This document shows positions 10,908 to 23,018 of a stretch of DNA of 64,000 nt, one piece after another; position 1 is the first letter of the stretch; each line of letters begins with the position of its first letter. A program made the translations under genes and the position numbers. The notes under the pieces are model-generated. The model searched no databases. It saw only the letters and a program-made list of their open reading frames with translations, and was not told the origin of the DNA. Origin of the DNA: Saussurea involucrata (Eukaryota > Streptophyta > Magnoliopsida > Asterales > Asteraceae); contig CM066322.1 of assembly GCA_033807775.1 (NCBI GenBank), positions 16,419,001 through 16,483,000 of the forward strand, in the 5' to 3' direction.

Positions 10908-12345
10908 TAGACCTGGCAAACGGGTCGTGTCGTGTCGGGTTCGTGTCGGGTTCACAGGTTAAACGGGTTGAGAGTGCCTAACCCGAACACGACACGTTTA
11001 ATAAACGGGTCAGAAAATCTCAACCTGAACACGACCTGATTTAACCCGTCTAACCCGACACGACCTGCTAACCCGTTTAACCCACTAACCCATTTAACCC
11101 GTTTAACCCATTTGACCCGTTTAACCCGTTTAACCCATTTAACCCGTTTAATCCGTTTAACATTTATAAATATAAAATTTTTAATAGGGTGCACCAACTT
11201 AGAGGGTCCAAGCCAACAGACTCAAACCACCAAGCTAGGGTCAATGGGGGTGATGCAAATGAAAATACAAGGGGTGAGATCATATTTATAGTGGGCATAG
11301 AGCATAAGGTTTTTGTTTCCCACCAATGTGGGATGGGAAGAAATCCCACTTCTTTGTGAAACATACAGAAATTGACAGCTTCTATATGCCATAAGTTACG
11401 ATATATTTCTTCCATTTAGAAGCCAAATTGGACACTATCATCTAAATGAAGGTTGTTCATTGATATCTTGGGATTCCACATAAACTAGATTCATGCAATT
11501 CGGAGCTATAATCAGACCGCTACAACCTTTACAAAAACAGTGCGCAGGTTCTTGTGTACAATGTGAGCTGATTCAAAAACTCAGTGTTTTGACACATTTA
11601 AACTCATAATTAGGACTTTAATTCTTCATAACAGTTTTTAAGGACATTCTAAGCTTTCCAACGGTATATCATACACCTCATTTGGACCAACGGTTGATTT
11701 TCTATGAATTTTCTAATAACATGGCAGAAACTTTAAAACTCATAATTGACAGCTCCTATATGCCATAAGTTACGATATATTTATTCCATTTAGAAGCCAA
11801 ATTGGACACTATCATCTAAATGAAAGTTGTTCATTGATATCTTAGGATTCCACAGAAACTGGATTCATGCAATTCGAAGCTATAATCAGACCGCCTACAA
11901 CCTTTACAAAAACAGTGCACAGGTTCTTGTGTATAATGTGAAAACCCAGTGTTTTGACACATTTAAACTCATATATAGGACTTTAACTCTTCATAACAGT
12001 TCTTAAGGACATTCTAATCTTTCTAACGGTATATCGTACACCTCATTTGGACCAACGGTTGATTTTCTATGAATTTTCTAATAACATGGCAGAAACTTTA
12101 AAACTAAAAATTTGATTGTCAAAGCCCATATTTAATTGTCCATACATAAATATATAATAGTCAAAGCCTATATTTAATTGTTCAAAGAATGGCCTAATTT
12201 AAACGGGTTAAACGGGTCAATTTCGAGTTGAATTTTTTAACCCTAACCTTACCCGTTTAATTTTCGTGTCGTGTCGTGTCAACCCGTTTATTTCGTGTCG
12301 GGTTCGTGTCGGGTTAGCGTGTCGTGTCAGTTTTTGCCACCTCTA
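10908..12345. mobile_element. non-autonomous hAT element in S1
   Basis: 1438 bp flanked by the perfect 8-bp duplication ATATTCAT (10900-10907 and 12346-12353), diagnostic of hAT elements. The ends are TAGACCTGGCAAAC on the left and the complement of TAGAGGTGGCAAAAAC on the right. Subterminal regions are dense in short repeats: AACCCGTTTAACCC on the left, CGTGTCGGGTTCGTGTCGGG on both sides. These are likely transposase-binding arrays. No transposase ORF is present. Confidence 0.9.
11371..12105 (+). repeat. 374-bp tandem duplication inside the hAT element
   Basis: The sequence starting ATTGACAGCTTCTATATGCC at 11371 recurs from 11745 (ATTGACAGCTCCTATATGCC) and runs in parallel to about 12105. 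There are scattered substitutions and a small deletion in copy 2. No ORF is seen. Confidence 0.85.
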
Positions 12346-13013
12346 ATATTCATAGCATGTTAGAGTAAGATTTATCATAGAGTTTTCCACAATTATTTTT
12401 GAAGTCAATGGGGGAGACCCATAACACCAAGAAGTTCCACCTAAAGAGTCGAGATACCTTAGTGTCATCCGCATTAAAGCAACACCAAAGGCCCGGCACA
12501 CTGGGGATTCAACGAAGGCATTGCCCCCATGGTGGCGAGGGTCTAGGCACATACCCGAAAGGTGGTGCCCAATGTCCTCCTAGTGAACACTTAACTTGAT
12601 TCATTCAAAGCCCAAATAGCCATATATAATATCCATATGCTCAATAAATGCAAGAGATTCCAATCCATGGTGCATAATTCATCATCTAGTAATACATGTA
12701 CCATACATATACGGATATGCATAAACCATGTAAGCTTATATATACTCAATGAACCACATAGCTAAATAGCTTAATCATTAAGACATGCATAAAAGCCAAT
12801 AAAGTAACTTGTAGCATTTATGCATGAAACCCCCAACTTACCAAAACCACACAAAATAGTGTTGACACATAGGGTCCAATAATACTTCTATAACCCAAGA
12901 ACATTCTCATTAAGCCAACTACTCACACATCCCAAAATTAGGGTTTTCAACAAGATGATGAGATAAACAAAATAACAAGTAAATAACCATGGATCTAGTA
13001 TAAGGGAGGTTAG

Positions 13014-13859
13014 TGATGGGTTTTGTTCAAAATCGGATTTCTTAAAACAAGAAGTATGCAACGGAAGCTTAAAATATTTTGAACAACATAAAACAAGTTA
13101 TACCCAAAGTAAGATCTATTTGCATGCAATTGTTAGTTTCAACAAGACAAGCTAGGAGTGAAAGAAATACAACCTTTGTTGTCCTTTGGTTCCTCACGGG
13201 AGGTTGGATGTTGATGATGAATGTAGAACCCAAAGAGAGCTACTCTAGCGGTATCCACCTCAAGCACCGACACCTTACGGAATGCTAGTTCCCTTTTCTA
13301 ACGAGATGCAAATATTTGAGCCTTCAATCCAAGTCTACAATAGATTGGATAGCAAAAGAGCACAAAAACCACCACGCTTTGGTGGTTTCGGCCGAAATGG
13401 AGAGGGAAGGGAGAGAGAGAGAGAGCAAAAATTAATCCCTAGCTTTTTCAAGTATACTCTCTTCTTTATTGAAAGTCATGAGACAACACAAGCAATTTTT
13501 ATTGGACCACAAAAAGGTCCAATGAGCTTTGAGCCTTTCATGCAAACCTTTCACTTAAGCCCTTCTAGTTTAAATTAGTTAAAATCATTATTTTAACTAT
13601 TTAAACTTATTACTTAAAGTCCCTCCTTTTAACTTCTAGTTAAATATAAACTCATCTTATTTTAATAAACAAAAATCTTTATTTGCATCAAATATTATGG
13701 ATCATATTCAATAATATTTTAGAATTAATAATGTTTATCAAGAATCGAATTCATATAAACATTAATTCGATGTCTACTTGATGTTCGGTGTGACCCTATA
13801 GGATCATATATTACCGGTAATATTATTTTATAATCATTCTTGAGCATATAGAACCAATA
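13014..13859 (-). repeat. 3' LTR of Copia D
   Basis: Matches 35549-36383 from 13024 onward. It ends ACCAATA where the other copy ends ACCAACA, and the adjoining complement GTGGGAGATTA is a Copia-type purine tract. The ten bases before 13024 (TGATGGGTTT) have no equivalent in the 5' LTR. Confidence 0.85.
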
Positions 13860-13869
13860 ATCTCCCACT

Positions 13870-16191
13870 TGCTCAAGATTGCATTATAGAATGATATAGA
13901 CAGTGGTGGACGTCTAGCAACATCTCACTGCCCCCAGCAATGTATGACTGTAAGTGCCATTCAACAACATCCAATTCCCACAAGCTCATAGCTTCAATTG
14001 ATATATAAGGTGTGGTATCAGTTATCCCTTTGTTCGGACATCATGTTAAACGTGAGACATAGATCATTATCATTTTCATCTGTTGTTCAACTTTTGGTAA
14101 GACGCCTTAGATGTCTCACTCTTAAAACATTAAGAGGAACAAATCCCCTCTTGAATACATACGCCTCTTATGTAGCTCATACTATACCCAATGATGGTCT
14201 TTATAACTGTCTTGTTAAGGATCAACGTTTAACCATATCAAAGCACAGTACTCCCTACACTCAAGTCCCTAATATGCATCTCAGGTCGAAGGATATAAAG
14301 ATACTCCTTAGTTCAAGACTCACTTATGACGGTGATCCATGAAGTGATCTTGAAGCGGGTCAAGTCCAATACATGTTCCCTAACAAGTACCTATGAACTT
14401 GGTTGCAACACTTTGCCACTTTTACTCTTAAAAGGTCAACCAATCCAATTCATATTAGTCTTTCTTCATGGTTGCTCCCACAACTATGATCGACTATGGA
14501 CATTTAGAATAACTAGTTTATTTAAGGATTAAAACATGTTAATATGGAACTCAACAAGTATTTAATGAAATTACTGCACAATATGATTCATTTCAATAGT
14601 TGTTGTTTTTCATTGTTCCAAAATCCAAATACTAAATCCAAATCAATCCCATCACTAGAATAACGAAGTCCTATAGCTCAAGCATTACCCTTCAAGCTTG
14701 GCTTATGAAAGGAGCTTCGTGAATGGGTCCACCCCAAAAAACTTGATTTGTGTGAACTTTATGAATACGAACATCTCCATTTTTTTAACTTTATTCCGAA
14801 TATAGTTAAATGTTTGGAGTAGATGCTTGGTACTCTGATGTGACATCGGGTCCTTTAGCTTGTGTAATGGCACCCACATTGTTACAAAATATTTCCAGGT
14901 GATCCTGAATGGGAGGCATCTACCTAGCTTTTCAATGAACTCTTTCATCCAAGCATCTTCCCTTTTGCAGCTTCTAAAGCAGCAGTGTATTCTTATTTTG
15001 TAGTATATTATGCAATTTACCTTCGCTTGGAACCTTTTCCAACGAACTACTTCTTCATTCATAATGAAGACATTCCCCTTTTGTGGTCGAGAACCTTCTC
15101 GATCTTTATGGAAGCTATTATCAGTGTAACATTTTACTATGATCTTCTTCCAACCCTTAATTAAGGAACACTTCTTTGGTTCTTCGTAAGTACCTTAGAA
15201 TGTTCTTTATAGTCATCCAATGACCTTCCCTCATATTTCGTTGGTATCTTCTTCTAATGCTCTAAAGCATTAGAACACACTCGGTCTAATGCATATCATG
15301 GCATATATGATGGATCCAATTGCTGAAGCATATGGAATACCAATCATTTTATCTAGCTCAACCTTTGTGCTAGAACATCGAGACATGCTCAAAATGATGT
15401 CATATCATACTTGCAAGAAACTACCTTTAGAGCCTTGCATCTTGAACCTTTCAAGATTTTGTCAATATACGCACTTTGACTTAAACCTATAAGTCATTTT
15501 GATCTAACTCTAAAGATCTTTATTTCAAGAACAAAATTAGCCTTTTCTAAGTCTTTTATTAAGGAAATATTGTCCGAGACAAGACATGATGTCTTGCTAC
15601 GTCGGAAAGTTAATTTCCAAATACTAGTATGTCTACCACATACAACATTAGGAATTTTACTGCGCTCCCACTAGCCTTTTAGTAAATGCATGATATTGAT
15701 CCATGAATGGATTGCATCTTGGTGTTCATGACTCTAAGCCACTCATCAGATTCAGAATCTGACATAGCACTTTAGTAGTTGATGGGTTTACTAGAACCCT
15801 ATCATCATTCTTCATTAGTTATGAGAAATCGTTATTTCTCGGATTTCTGAATGATTCTACTAGATTTGCGAACACTTGGTGTTTTTACTAAGTTTATGAT
15901 CAATCAAATTGTTCAGTTTCAACAACCGTTGTTTGATAACTAGTGCCAACCAATAAGTGCATTAGGTTATGAGGTTCTTGATTTCCTTCAAGTCCCTTAA
16001 ATCTCCCATTTGCCTTGCCCATTAAAAACTTGCTTTCTAAGAACTTGGCTTTGGAATAATAAACAATTTATTATTTGTAGAATCGGTATCCTAAACAATC
16101 TTTAGTATATTCTACAATGAATGCATTTAGTAGACATTGGGTCGAGTTTATTTGAAGCTCATTTTTCTATCATGAGCTTCATAAACCCACA
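13870..16191 (-). pseudogene. Copia D pol relic: RNase H and reverse transcriptase
   Basis: Read on the minus strand. The complement of about 15622-15660 reads LMLYVVDILV, a degraded LYVDDILL catalytic motif of Copia reverse transcriptase. Further right, about 15980-16191 reads (with shifts) a Copia integrase-to-RT linker: CIHCRIY, FRIPIL and a WVYEAHDRKM stretch equivalent to the usual WGCEAHV region. Many stops and frameshifts are present, so no protein can be made. Confidence 0.65.
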
Positions 16192-16599
16192 TGTAACAAC
16201 CCAAAAGTACAATAGAACAAACATAGCATTTAAGCATAAATTTACAAAACTGGGTCCCAAAATTTTCGTTACATTATACATAAACTAAGGTTGGCGGAAA
16301 CAACCTACACACAACTGAGAATAATCTAACTTCTACTAGAGGCACCTGCACTATCACTAGCTGCTTCCGTACTCTATCTTGCTGCTTACTCATTTACCTG
16401 AGCCTCCAATATAACGCTTACCTGAAAAGGGTTTTGGTTTTGAAAAGCGAGGGTTAGACCATGAGGTCTAGTGAGTTCCCCCTAAAACATGTTCACAAAT
16501 CATTTAAAGAAAACATTCATTTCAAAACAGTAACGTATCAAATCATGTACTCAACAATGGTATGCACAACGGAGAAGACCACGACAAACACCCTACAAA

Positions 16600-16722
16600 G
16601 CCGGGTACGGCAACACCCTACAAAGCCGGGTACGGCAACACCCTACAAAGCCGGGTACGACAACTCAACACCCTACAAAGTCGGGTACGGCAACACCCTA
16701 CAAAGCCGGGTACGGCAACTCA
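16600..16722 (+). repeat. 25-bp tandem repeat in the Gypsy B LTR
   Basis: Five copies of a unit starting CAACACCCTACAAAGC and ending CGGGTACGG, one with a 4-base insertion. The 5' LTR copy (22425-22580) has six copies. Confidence 0.9.
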
Positions 16723-17879
16723 AGAAGTCTTCCACTGTGCAACCCGACTCTGCCATGGCAATTTCACAAAACATGCGGTTTCACACACTTGAGGGCAATC
16801 CTCCTTTAATAGCAAAATAATACTTTTCATGGAAAACATTCGTAAAAGCTTGTAGATAAATCATGCTCGTAAACATACCCTGATCAGTGAAACATAAAGC
16901 TTTCATTTATGTAAAATTCATGTAAATTAACGAGGCACTTTCATATAATCACTTTCCTTTGGAAACACGTAAAATCAAGTATTTTAGTTAGAAAAACTCA
17001 CATGGCTAGCTTGCTCCAAAGCTCCTCACTTACACTTCCGATCTCTAGGCGGAACACCTATTATATATTAATAGCGTTCGTCATAATCCGTTTAATTATT
17101 ACTCGAGTTAAATCCCGAACTCAACCCTAACTTGACTAAATTGGTAGATTACCTTCTAGTCTAAAAGTCATAATTAATGGTCCTCGTTTACCCTTCCAAG
17201 TGATATACCGGATCCATCAGTTTACCCAACTCTAGATTCTCAACATAAAAGAAATAACATTGGGTCCTAAATGTCAATACTGGATCATGTTAATAATAAT
17301 ATGGCCCAACTAAATAAATAAACTATTAATTACATACTAGGCCCTTAATGAAATTACAAACTTTATTAATAAACTAAGCCCAAAAGGACTTATTAATACT
17401 TTTGGCCCAACACTCAACCCGACCCAACCATTAAACTGGCCCAACGCTCAAACAGACTAGGCTTGCGCAAACTGGACTTTGCGCCAGTTACCCAATTCCA
17501 ATTAACTTCCAAACATTCCTAAAACAGCTAACTGGGTTAATAAACTGAGGATTTACCCCTTAAGCCAATTCAACACCATTTGACAAAATTCATCTTTTTA
17601 GATGGTACAAGTTATACCCTAACCAATAACCCACATGAACATTTAATTCAACATCGAAAATAACAATATGAATCAAAACTCAAATGATATCTTTAATTGT
17701 TTTCTCAACCTACATAACCGAGAGCAACTAGCATCCTACAATTTTACCATTACTTGTAAAAAGAAAATAAGCAAGAGAAAGGTTTCTTACTCGAACGAAA
17801 ACTCACGAACGGAACACTGCTGCCCAAACTCCGGCGACCATCTCCGGCGACCACCACCGCCGGCCACCGCCGGCCACCA

Positions 17880-18230
17880 CCAAAACTGCTTCGGCTCCCC
17901 TTTCTCGTCGTCTCTCTCTCTCTTCTTCTCCCTCTCTTCCGTCGTCTCTCTCCCTTTCGCCGGCAGTCTCTCTCTCGTCGACTCTCCCTCCCCTCCGCTG
18001 CTCTCTCTCTTTCTCTCTCCCTCCCGCAGCTCTCTCTCTCTTTCTCTCTCGCAGTTCTCTCTCTCTCGGCGCACACAACAACCGCACACACACAGCAAAC
18101 GCACTACTTGACTTCTTTCTCTTTTCTTCTCCCCCTCTCGCTGCTCTCTCTCTCTCCCGCCGACTGTCTCTCTCGTCGGCTGTCTCTCTCTCTCGCCGGC
18201 CCTTCTCTTGACGAGCATAACCCACACACA
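17880..18230 (+). repeat. CT-rich low-complexity tract
   Basis: Dense CTCTCT runs broken by GCCGGC-type bases and a short CA repeat (about 18220-18235). Long open frames across it on either strand are composition artefacts (Ser/Leu or Arg/Glu runs). Confidence 0.85.
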
Positions 18231-18466
18231 CACACCTCACCTAGTTTTCTTTCCCTGCTCAAGATATGCAGCACACACACACAACAGTAACCCTAAATGA
18301 GAAAGTATGTTTTATCTTTTTTTTTCATCAGGTGCGGCGCATGGGAAGAGAATAGGGAAATAGTTTCTCCAGTTTTCCAACTCTTACCCTTATACTTTTC
18401 GTAATAACCAAAAACAGCCCCAAACTTTTATCTTTTGAACACTTTAGATAAATTTGGGTTATTACA

Positions 18467-21400
18467 ATCTCTCCTCCTTAAAAGAATTCCATCCCGGAAT
18501 TCAATCCAAAGATAACCGGCGAAAATTTTGATCATCAAGACTTAAATCCCGACTCTCGGAATGAATCCTTCTAAAACGAATCAATAACAACATACTTTCA
18601 CGCCCTGGCTGCGCAATTCTGATTAAACTCACCATCTTTGCTTATAACAGGAAAATCCAATCATCATATATTTATCTCCCAAACAAATCTACCCATCCCG
18701 AGGCCTTACGAACCTCGGTTCCAACATTCTTCCTATTAACAACAATGACTATAAAATCAGACAGCTATAAAGAAGGTCATCCCAACTTTCTTACCTAAGT
18801 TGATTTGAATAATTCTTTAACGATCATTGTGTTAATCTCAATAACACCTCCTCACGAACTCTCGACATCCATCTTAACGTTCATATTATGCGAACAGAGG
18901 TTATAAGTATCTCAATGCTTACCACTCCCTAATTATTCTTATCCCATTCACAACCACTTTAGCAGTTTCCGAACTCTACTGCCTTTCCCCCTATTAGTGC
19001 AATATAACCACTGATCCTTACCGCACCAAACAGTACCATTCATTCCCTTTATCACAACAACTTTAACTCGACCCACTCAATGCCATTGTAATTATCAACA
19101 TGTTCAAAAGATAAACTCCAACTTAAATGCAATTCATCTCTTTCTATCAACCATAAATTAACAACTTAGCATCAACATCTCGTTAGGCTGGCATTCACAA
19201 AATCCATCAGTTGAAACTGATTTCTTAACTAACAACTCCCACTGAGTAACTCAAAAATCCCAAATTTTCAAAATAATTTGAGAATTACTTATTCCTTCCT
19301 ATCATCAGCAACTTCTCACTTTAACATATCAATTCTCCCTTATCCGTACTTAGTAAGAATCTCGATGGAATTATAACACATTTTGACTACACTTTCTTCA
19401 TCCTCTTTAAACTTCCAATGATCCCAACATATCCCTACTTAGCGACTCTTACAACCAAAATACTTGGTTTCTCTTTTGGGTGACCTCACACCACTACTCT
19501 GTCTTTCTATCCCGAACATAACACACCAAAAAGTCAACTTACACACTATGTGCTCCGAAAATCTGGTTCATAGATCGAACATCTCATCTGAAACCCCCAA
19601 AAGCTTCTATCTGATGCTTCCTCTTCTTCTAACATCACCTCACTACGATACTAGCGGTTACATTTAGCTTGGCAATTAATGCCATTACATAACTCTTCAT
19701 CCCCCATTCATAACATCGCACTGCAAACCAAATCTCTCATGGTCATTCACACAACCACGCTTTCCTTCATACTCTCACGTATACTACAATCAAGGCTATC
19801 TCACTACGTAGCCCTTTCCCAACTTGTTGAACTATAACTCACGAGTTCTCAAATAGCTCACACGCAACCATTCTAGTTAGCTCTTCGCGATCCGAGCCCT
19901 TACGAAGACACACCACTTTTCTTACTGACTGCTAAAATCTACACACTCGCTTCGCTCAAGTTACATACCTCATCATCCTACGAACCCTCCGCTCTTCGCA
20001 AATAGAATGCTTAATCAAACAATAACTTCTCTTCCCCTTAGAACCCCTACAAGGTGTTCTATCAACTCTCGACTTTCTAATTCAAGTCTTCGGAATCGGC
20101 CAACGTACACATCTGTCGACTTCTACATCAACTGACAATCCTGTAACTACTTTCTTAACTTATTCTTAAACATGGTTCCCTTACGGAACTTACTCCTACC
20201 ATCGCATTGAATCATCTTCATGATTCGCCTCCTTCCTTTCGTAACCTACTCAGGTAACATTACCATTAAAAGCTCACCTCGAGTCTCGCATTCCTACACC
20301 ACATACATTTCATTCTTCCTTACCACACTATCCTTAACGAGTCGCTAAAATCATCACCTTGAAGACTTCAAGCCCTCCCTCCAGACACAACTGTCTGTTG
20401 ACAACCGTACATCCAGCTACCGAACAAGGGTGCAAACCCTCATTCGACCGATACTATAATTCGCTACTGACTCTATCACCGTCCACCCCTCCTCTTGGAC
20501 ACTCTTACTAAAGTTATATCATTCTTTCCTGATTTGACCAATATCTCTTCACTCTCGGAGTTCTTCCTAGGCTTAAAATGTAGCACTCTATGACCTAGTG
20601 AGTTCATAGCCTTCATGCATGACAACGCATTAAATAAATCATTTCGCACACTTTATCATTTTAGATAAACAACACTTGAAAACATCTTGGGTACACATGC
20701 CCCCATTACTCTTATAAATTCAACGCCCTTGCCCAACGATCTCGAGAATCGTTCGCATGCAACTTTCCATAAACTTAATCTTACTCCTACCGAACGATGT
20801 CAATACGACAGTGATATATTGCATGAAAATCTTTTTATTTGGCACAATTTTGAAAGAATTACCGTCGCCAGGTAAATCAGTTGGTTTTCGTACTCATAAA
20901 TAACTCCAACATGTCGATACTCACCTTGGTTATAAAAGTTTTGCATTTAATCGTTTTCTTGACTTTTGCAATAATTTAACTCATCATGAAAGGAGCAAAA
21001 TGCTTTACAAATCATAAAACTCGAAACTTCTTGGTGCCACGTGGATGAAATCTCCTTTTTCTTTTAAACATACGCGTGCACATTCTGACTCATTTTCGAT
21101 CAAAATTTATCTCTACATATTTAACTTAAATCGTGAAAATTTCATGTTACATAAAAATAAACACCATGCGTGAGACTCTACTTGCATTTGAAGGCTACTC
21201 ACTCTAACCAGGTCAACTGCTTTACTCACTTAACTTATCCTTGACATTCTACCTACGACCAACGGTCGCCCTCTTGGTCACGCAACAACTTGCTGAATAC
21301 ACTTTCCACATCTCACTTACTCAATCCCTTTCCTACCATTTCGTTTTAATCACTATCTCATTTTCTACTTCTACATGCTTTCATTTCACAATAGGTATCT

Positions 21401-22012
21401 TATTTCATTTACACTGCCTTGAAAAGCTCGACTAAGAAGTCAGGGTTCTATTGATATATTCAAAATTTCAACACTGTTATTCCTTACCATTCTAACTGAT
21501 CTCATCCCACTATTTCAAAAACTGGGACTTTCTAGAAACAAGAGTCTTACTCAAAATCAATCATTTTATCTCTTCGAACCCACGAAGATCTATCTCTATA
21601 CGATTCATAACATTCTAAACAACATTTCGTCTCTACGATGTATACATTATCCTCTTCATAAAGATTTCTCATGAAACTTCCCCAACAAGGAGTCTCAGTC
21701 TACACCTCAGAGATCTCGTTGTCATTCTAACGTACTGAAACACGGCATAAACACTGGGTAGGTTAATAAGGTAGGTTAAGCACGTAATTGTACCTGTAAG
21801 TTCGCAATTACACTGGCCAGGTGGAATCCCAAACTTACCTTACATGACAGTCCTCAGTACCCTATTAGTCCTATTTCTATAATAGTGCCATCCTAACGCA
21901 TTTCCCGTATCTACAATAGTGTCCTCCTAACGCATTTCCTGATTCTCAGTTGTGATTTCTACTCCCAAGTTTAAGTTTAGGCCCGTCCGGTCACCTAAAT
22001 CCCTTAAACTAT
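18467..22012 (-). pseudogene. decayed internal region of Gypsy B
   Basis: Non-coding. Several stretches match the complement of the Gypsy A interior. No frame of domain size exists on either strand. Confidence 0.7.
21786..21823 (-). promoter_or_regulatory. conserved block near the Gypsy B primer site
   Basis: On the minus strand it reads CACCTGGCCAGTGTAATTGC and continues as in Gypsy A until the last few bases. It lies 190 nt from the primer site. See the same block in A and C. Confidence 0.5.
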
Positions 22013-22025
22013 GGCTCTGATACCA
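22013..22025 (-). other. primer binding site of Gypsy B (tRNA-iMet)
   Basis: GGCTCTGATACCA on the plus strand, two bases from the LTR end at 22028. Confidence 0.9.
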
Positions 22026-22027
22026 TT

Positions 22028-22703
22028 TGTAACAACCCAAAAGTACAATAGAACAAACATAGCATTTAAGCATAAATTTACAAAACTGGGTCCCAAAATT
22101 TTCGTTACATTATACATAAACTAAGGTTGGCGGAAACAACCTACACACAACTGAGAATAATCTAACTTCTACTAGAGGCACCTGCACTATCACTAGCTGC
22201 TTCCGTACTCTATCTTGCTGCTTACTCATTTACCTGAGCCTCCAATATAACGCTTACCTGAAAAGGGTTTTGGTTTTGAAAAGCGAGGGTTAGACCATGA
22301 GGTCTAGTGAGTTCCCCCTAAAACACGTTCACAAATCATTTAAAGAAAACATTCATTTCAAAACAGTAACGTATCAAATCATGTACTCAACAATGGTATG
22401 CACAGCGGAGAAGACCACGACAAACACCCTACAAAGCCGGGTACGACAACACCCTACAAAGCCGGGTACGGCAACACCCTACAAAGCCGGGTACGGCAAC
22501 ACCCTACAAAGCCGGGTACGGCAACTCAACACCCTACAAAGTCGGGTACGGCAACACCCTACAAAGCCGGGTACGGCAACTCAAGAAGTCTTCCACTGTG
22601 CAACCCGACTCTGCCATGGCAATTTCACAAAACATGCGGTTTCACACACTTGAGGGCAATCCTCCTTTAATAGCAAAATAATACTTTTCATGGAAAACAT
22701 TCG
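22028..22703 (-). repeat. 5' LTR of Gypsy B, truncated
   Basis: Nearly identical to 16192-16842, apart from one extra 25-bp repeat unit. It stops abruptly after GGAAAACATTCG, where the other copy continues TAAAAGC. Confidence 0.88.
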
Positions 22704-22766
22704 GTTCATCCTTTCGGATATACACAATGAAGTGGTGCTCCGGATGGACTAAGTTGAGAGACTAAC
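22704..22766 (-). pseudogene. Copia D integrase fragment between Gypsy B and C
   Basis: The complement reads LVSQLSPSGAPLHCVYPKG, equivalent to the Copia integrase segment normally reading QLSPPGTPQ-NGVSERRN. It is the continuation of 32097-32190 across the Gypsy C insertion. The five bases CTAAC (22762-22766) are the Gypsy C target duplication. Confidence 0.75.
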
Positions 22767-22880
22767 TGTAACACCCGGAATTTTATTAAAGTGAAGGTTT
22801 AACGTTGGGAAGAGGTGTGTGAAAGAAGCTCAGCAAATCGGGATCATTCGAGACAAAAAGTTGAGCTCGGTACCTGTTGG

Positions 22881-23018
22881 GCGATAGTGCCCGGCGATAG
22901 TGACCATGTCACTATCGCACCTGTCATAATCGCGAGAAGTGTACCGAGAGTCCAGGGGTAGCGGGCGATAGTGCCCCGGCGATAGTGACCATGTCACTAT
23001 CGCGATGTCACAATCGCC
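22881..23018 (+). repeat. palindrome block in the Gypsy C LTR
   Basis: Two copies of GCGATAGTGAC and GTCACTATCGC separated by CAT form perfect hairpins. Each is preceded by a further GCGATAGTGCC. The block lies about 115-250 bp into the LTR. It repeats in the 3' LTR at about 29310-29448. Confidence 0.9.

Larger units (their letters stand above)
10543..13013 (-). repeat. solo LTR S1 (Gypsy), right-hand end in element orientation
   Basis: S1 starts TGTAACACCC, and its other part ends GGGTGTTACA at 37030. The whole is flanked by the 5-bp duplication TCTGA (10538-10542 and 37031-37035) inside the MULE-1 transposase exon. No internal region remains, so it is a solo LTR of about 3.1 kb, left by recombination. 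Orientation is inferred as minus because the 3'-LTR-like motif GGAATTACTCACCAAGCC (complement, about 10872-10889) lies at this side. It carries a hAT insertion (10908-12345) and is split by Copia D at 13013/36384. Confidence 0.85.
16192..18466 (-). repeat. 3' LTR of Gypsy B
   Basis: TG...CA ends, 2275 bp. It carries a 25-bp tandem repeat (16600-16722). It also has a long CT/GA-rich tract (about 17880-18230), which would be GA-rich on the element's sense strand. Next to 18466 is the complement of a purine tract (AAGGAGGAGAGAT), as before the 3' LTR of Gypsy A. Confidence 0.88.
16192..22703 (-). mobile_element. Gypsy B: minus-strand relative of Gypsy A, 5' LTR truncated
   Basis: The left copy is a full 3' LTR of 2275 bp (16192-18466). 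The right copy is its 5' LTR, of which only 22028-22703 remains. The primer site (complement of TGGTATCAGAGCC) is at 22013-22025. The interior is homologous to Gypsy A but shorter (3.5 kb). At 22703/22704 the sequence passes directly into Copia D integrase, so a deletion removed about 1.6 kb of the LTR plus adjacent Copia D sequence. No gag-pol frames survive. Confidence 0.87.

Noticed and set aside
16600..16722. CRISPR-like array (regular 25-bp repeats)
   Set aside because: Units are directly adjacent with no unique spacers and lie in a plant retrotransposon LTR duplicated at 22425-22580.
17750..18240. Long overlapping reading frames on both strands near the Gypsy B LTR
   Set aside because: They translate a CT/GA microsatellite into Arg/Glu or Ser/Leu runs. 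There is no domain, and the region lies inside an LTR.
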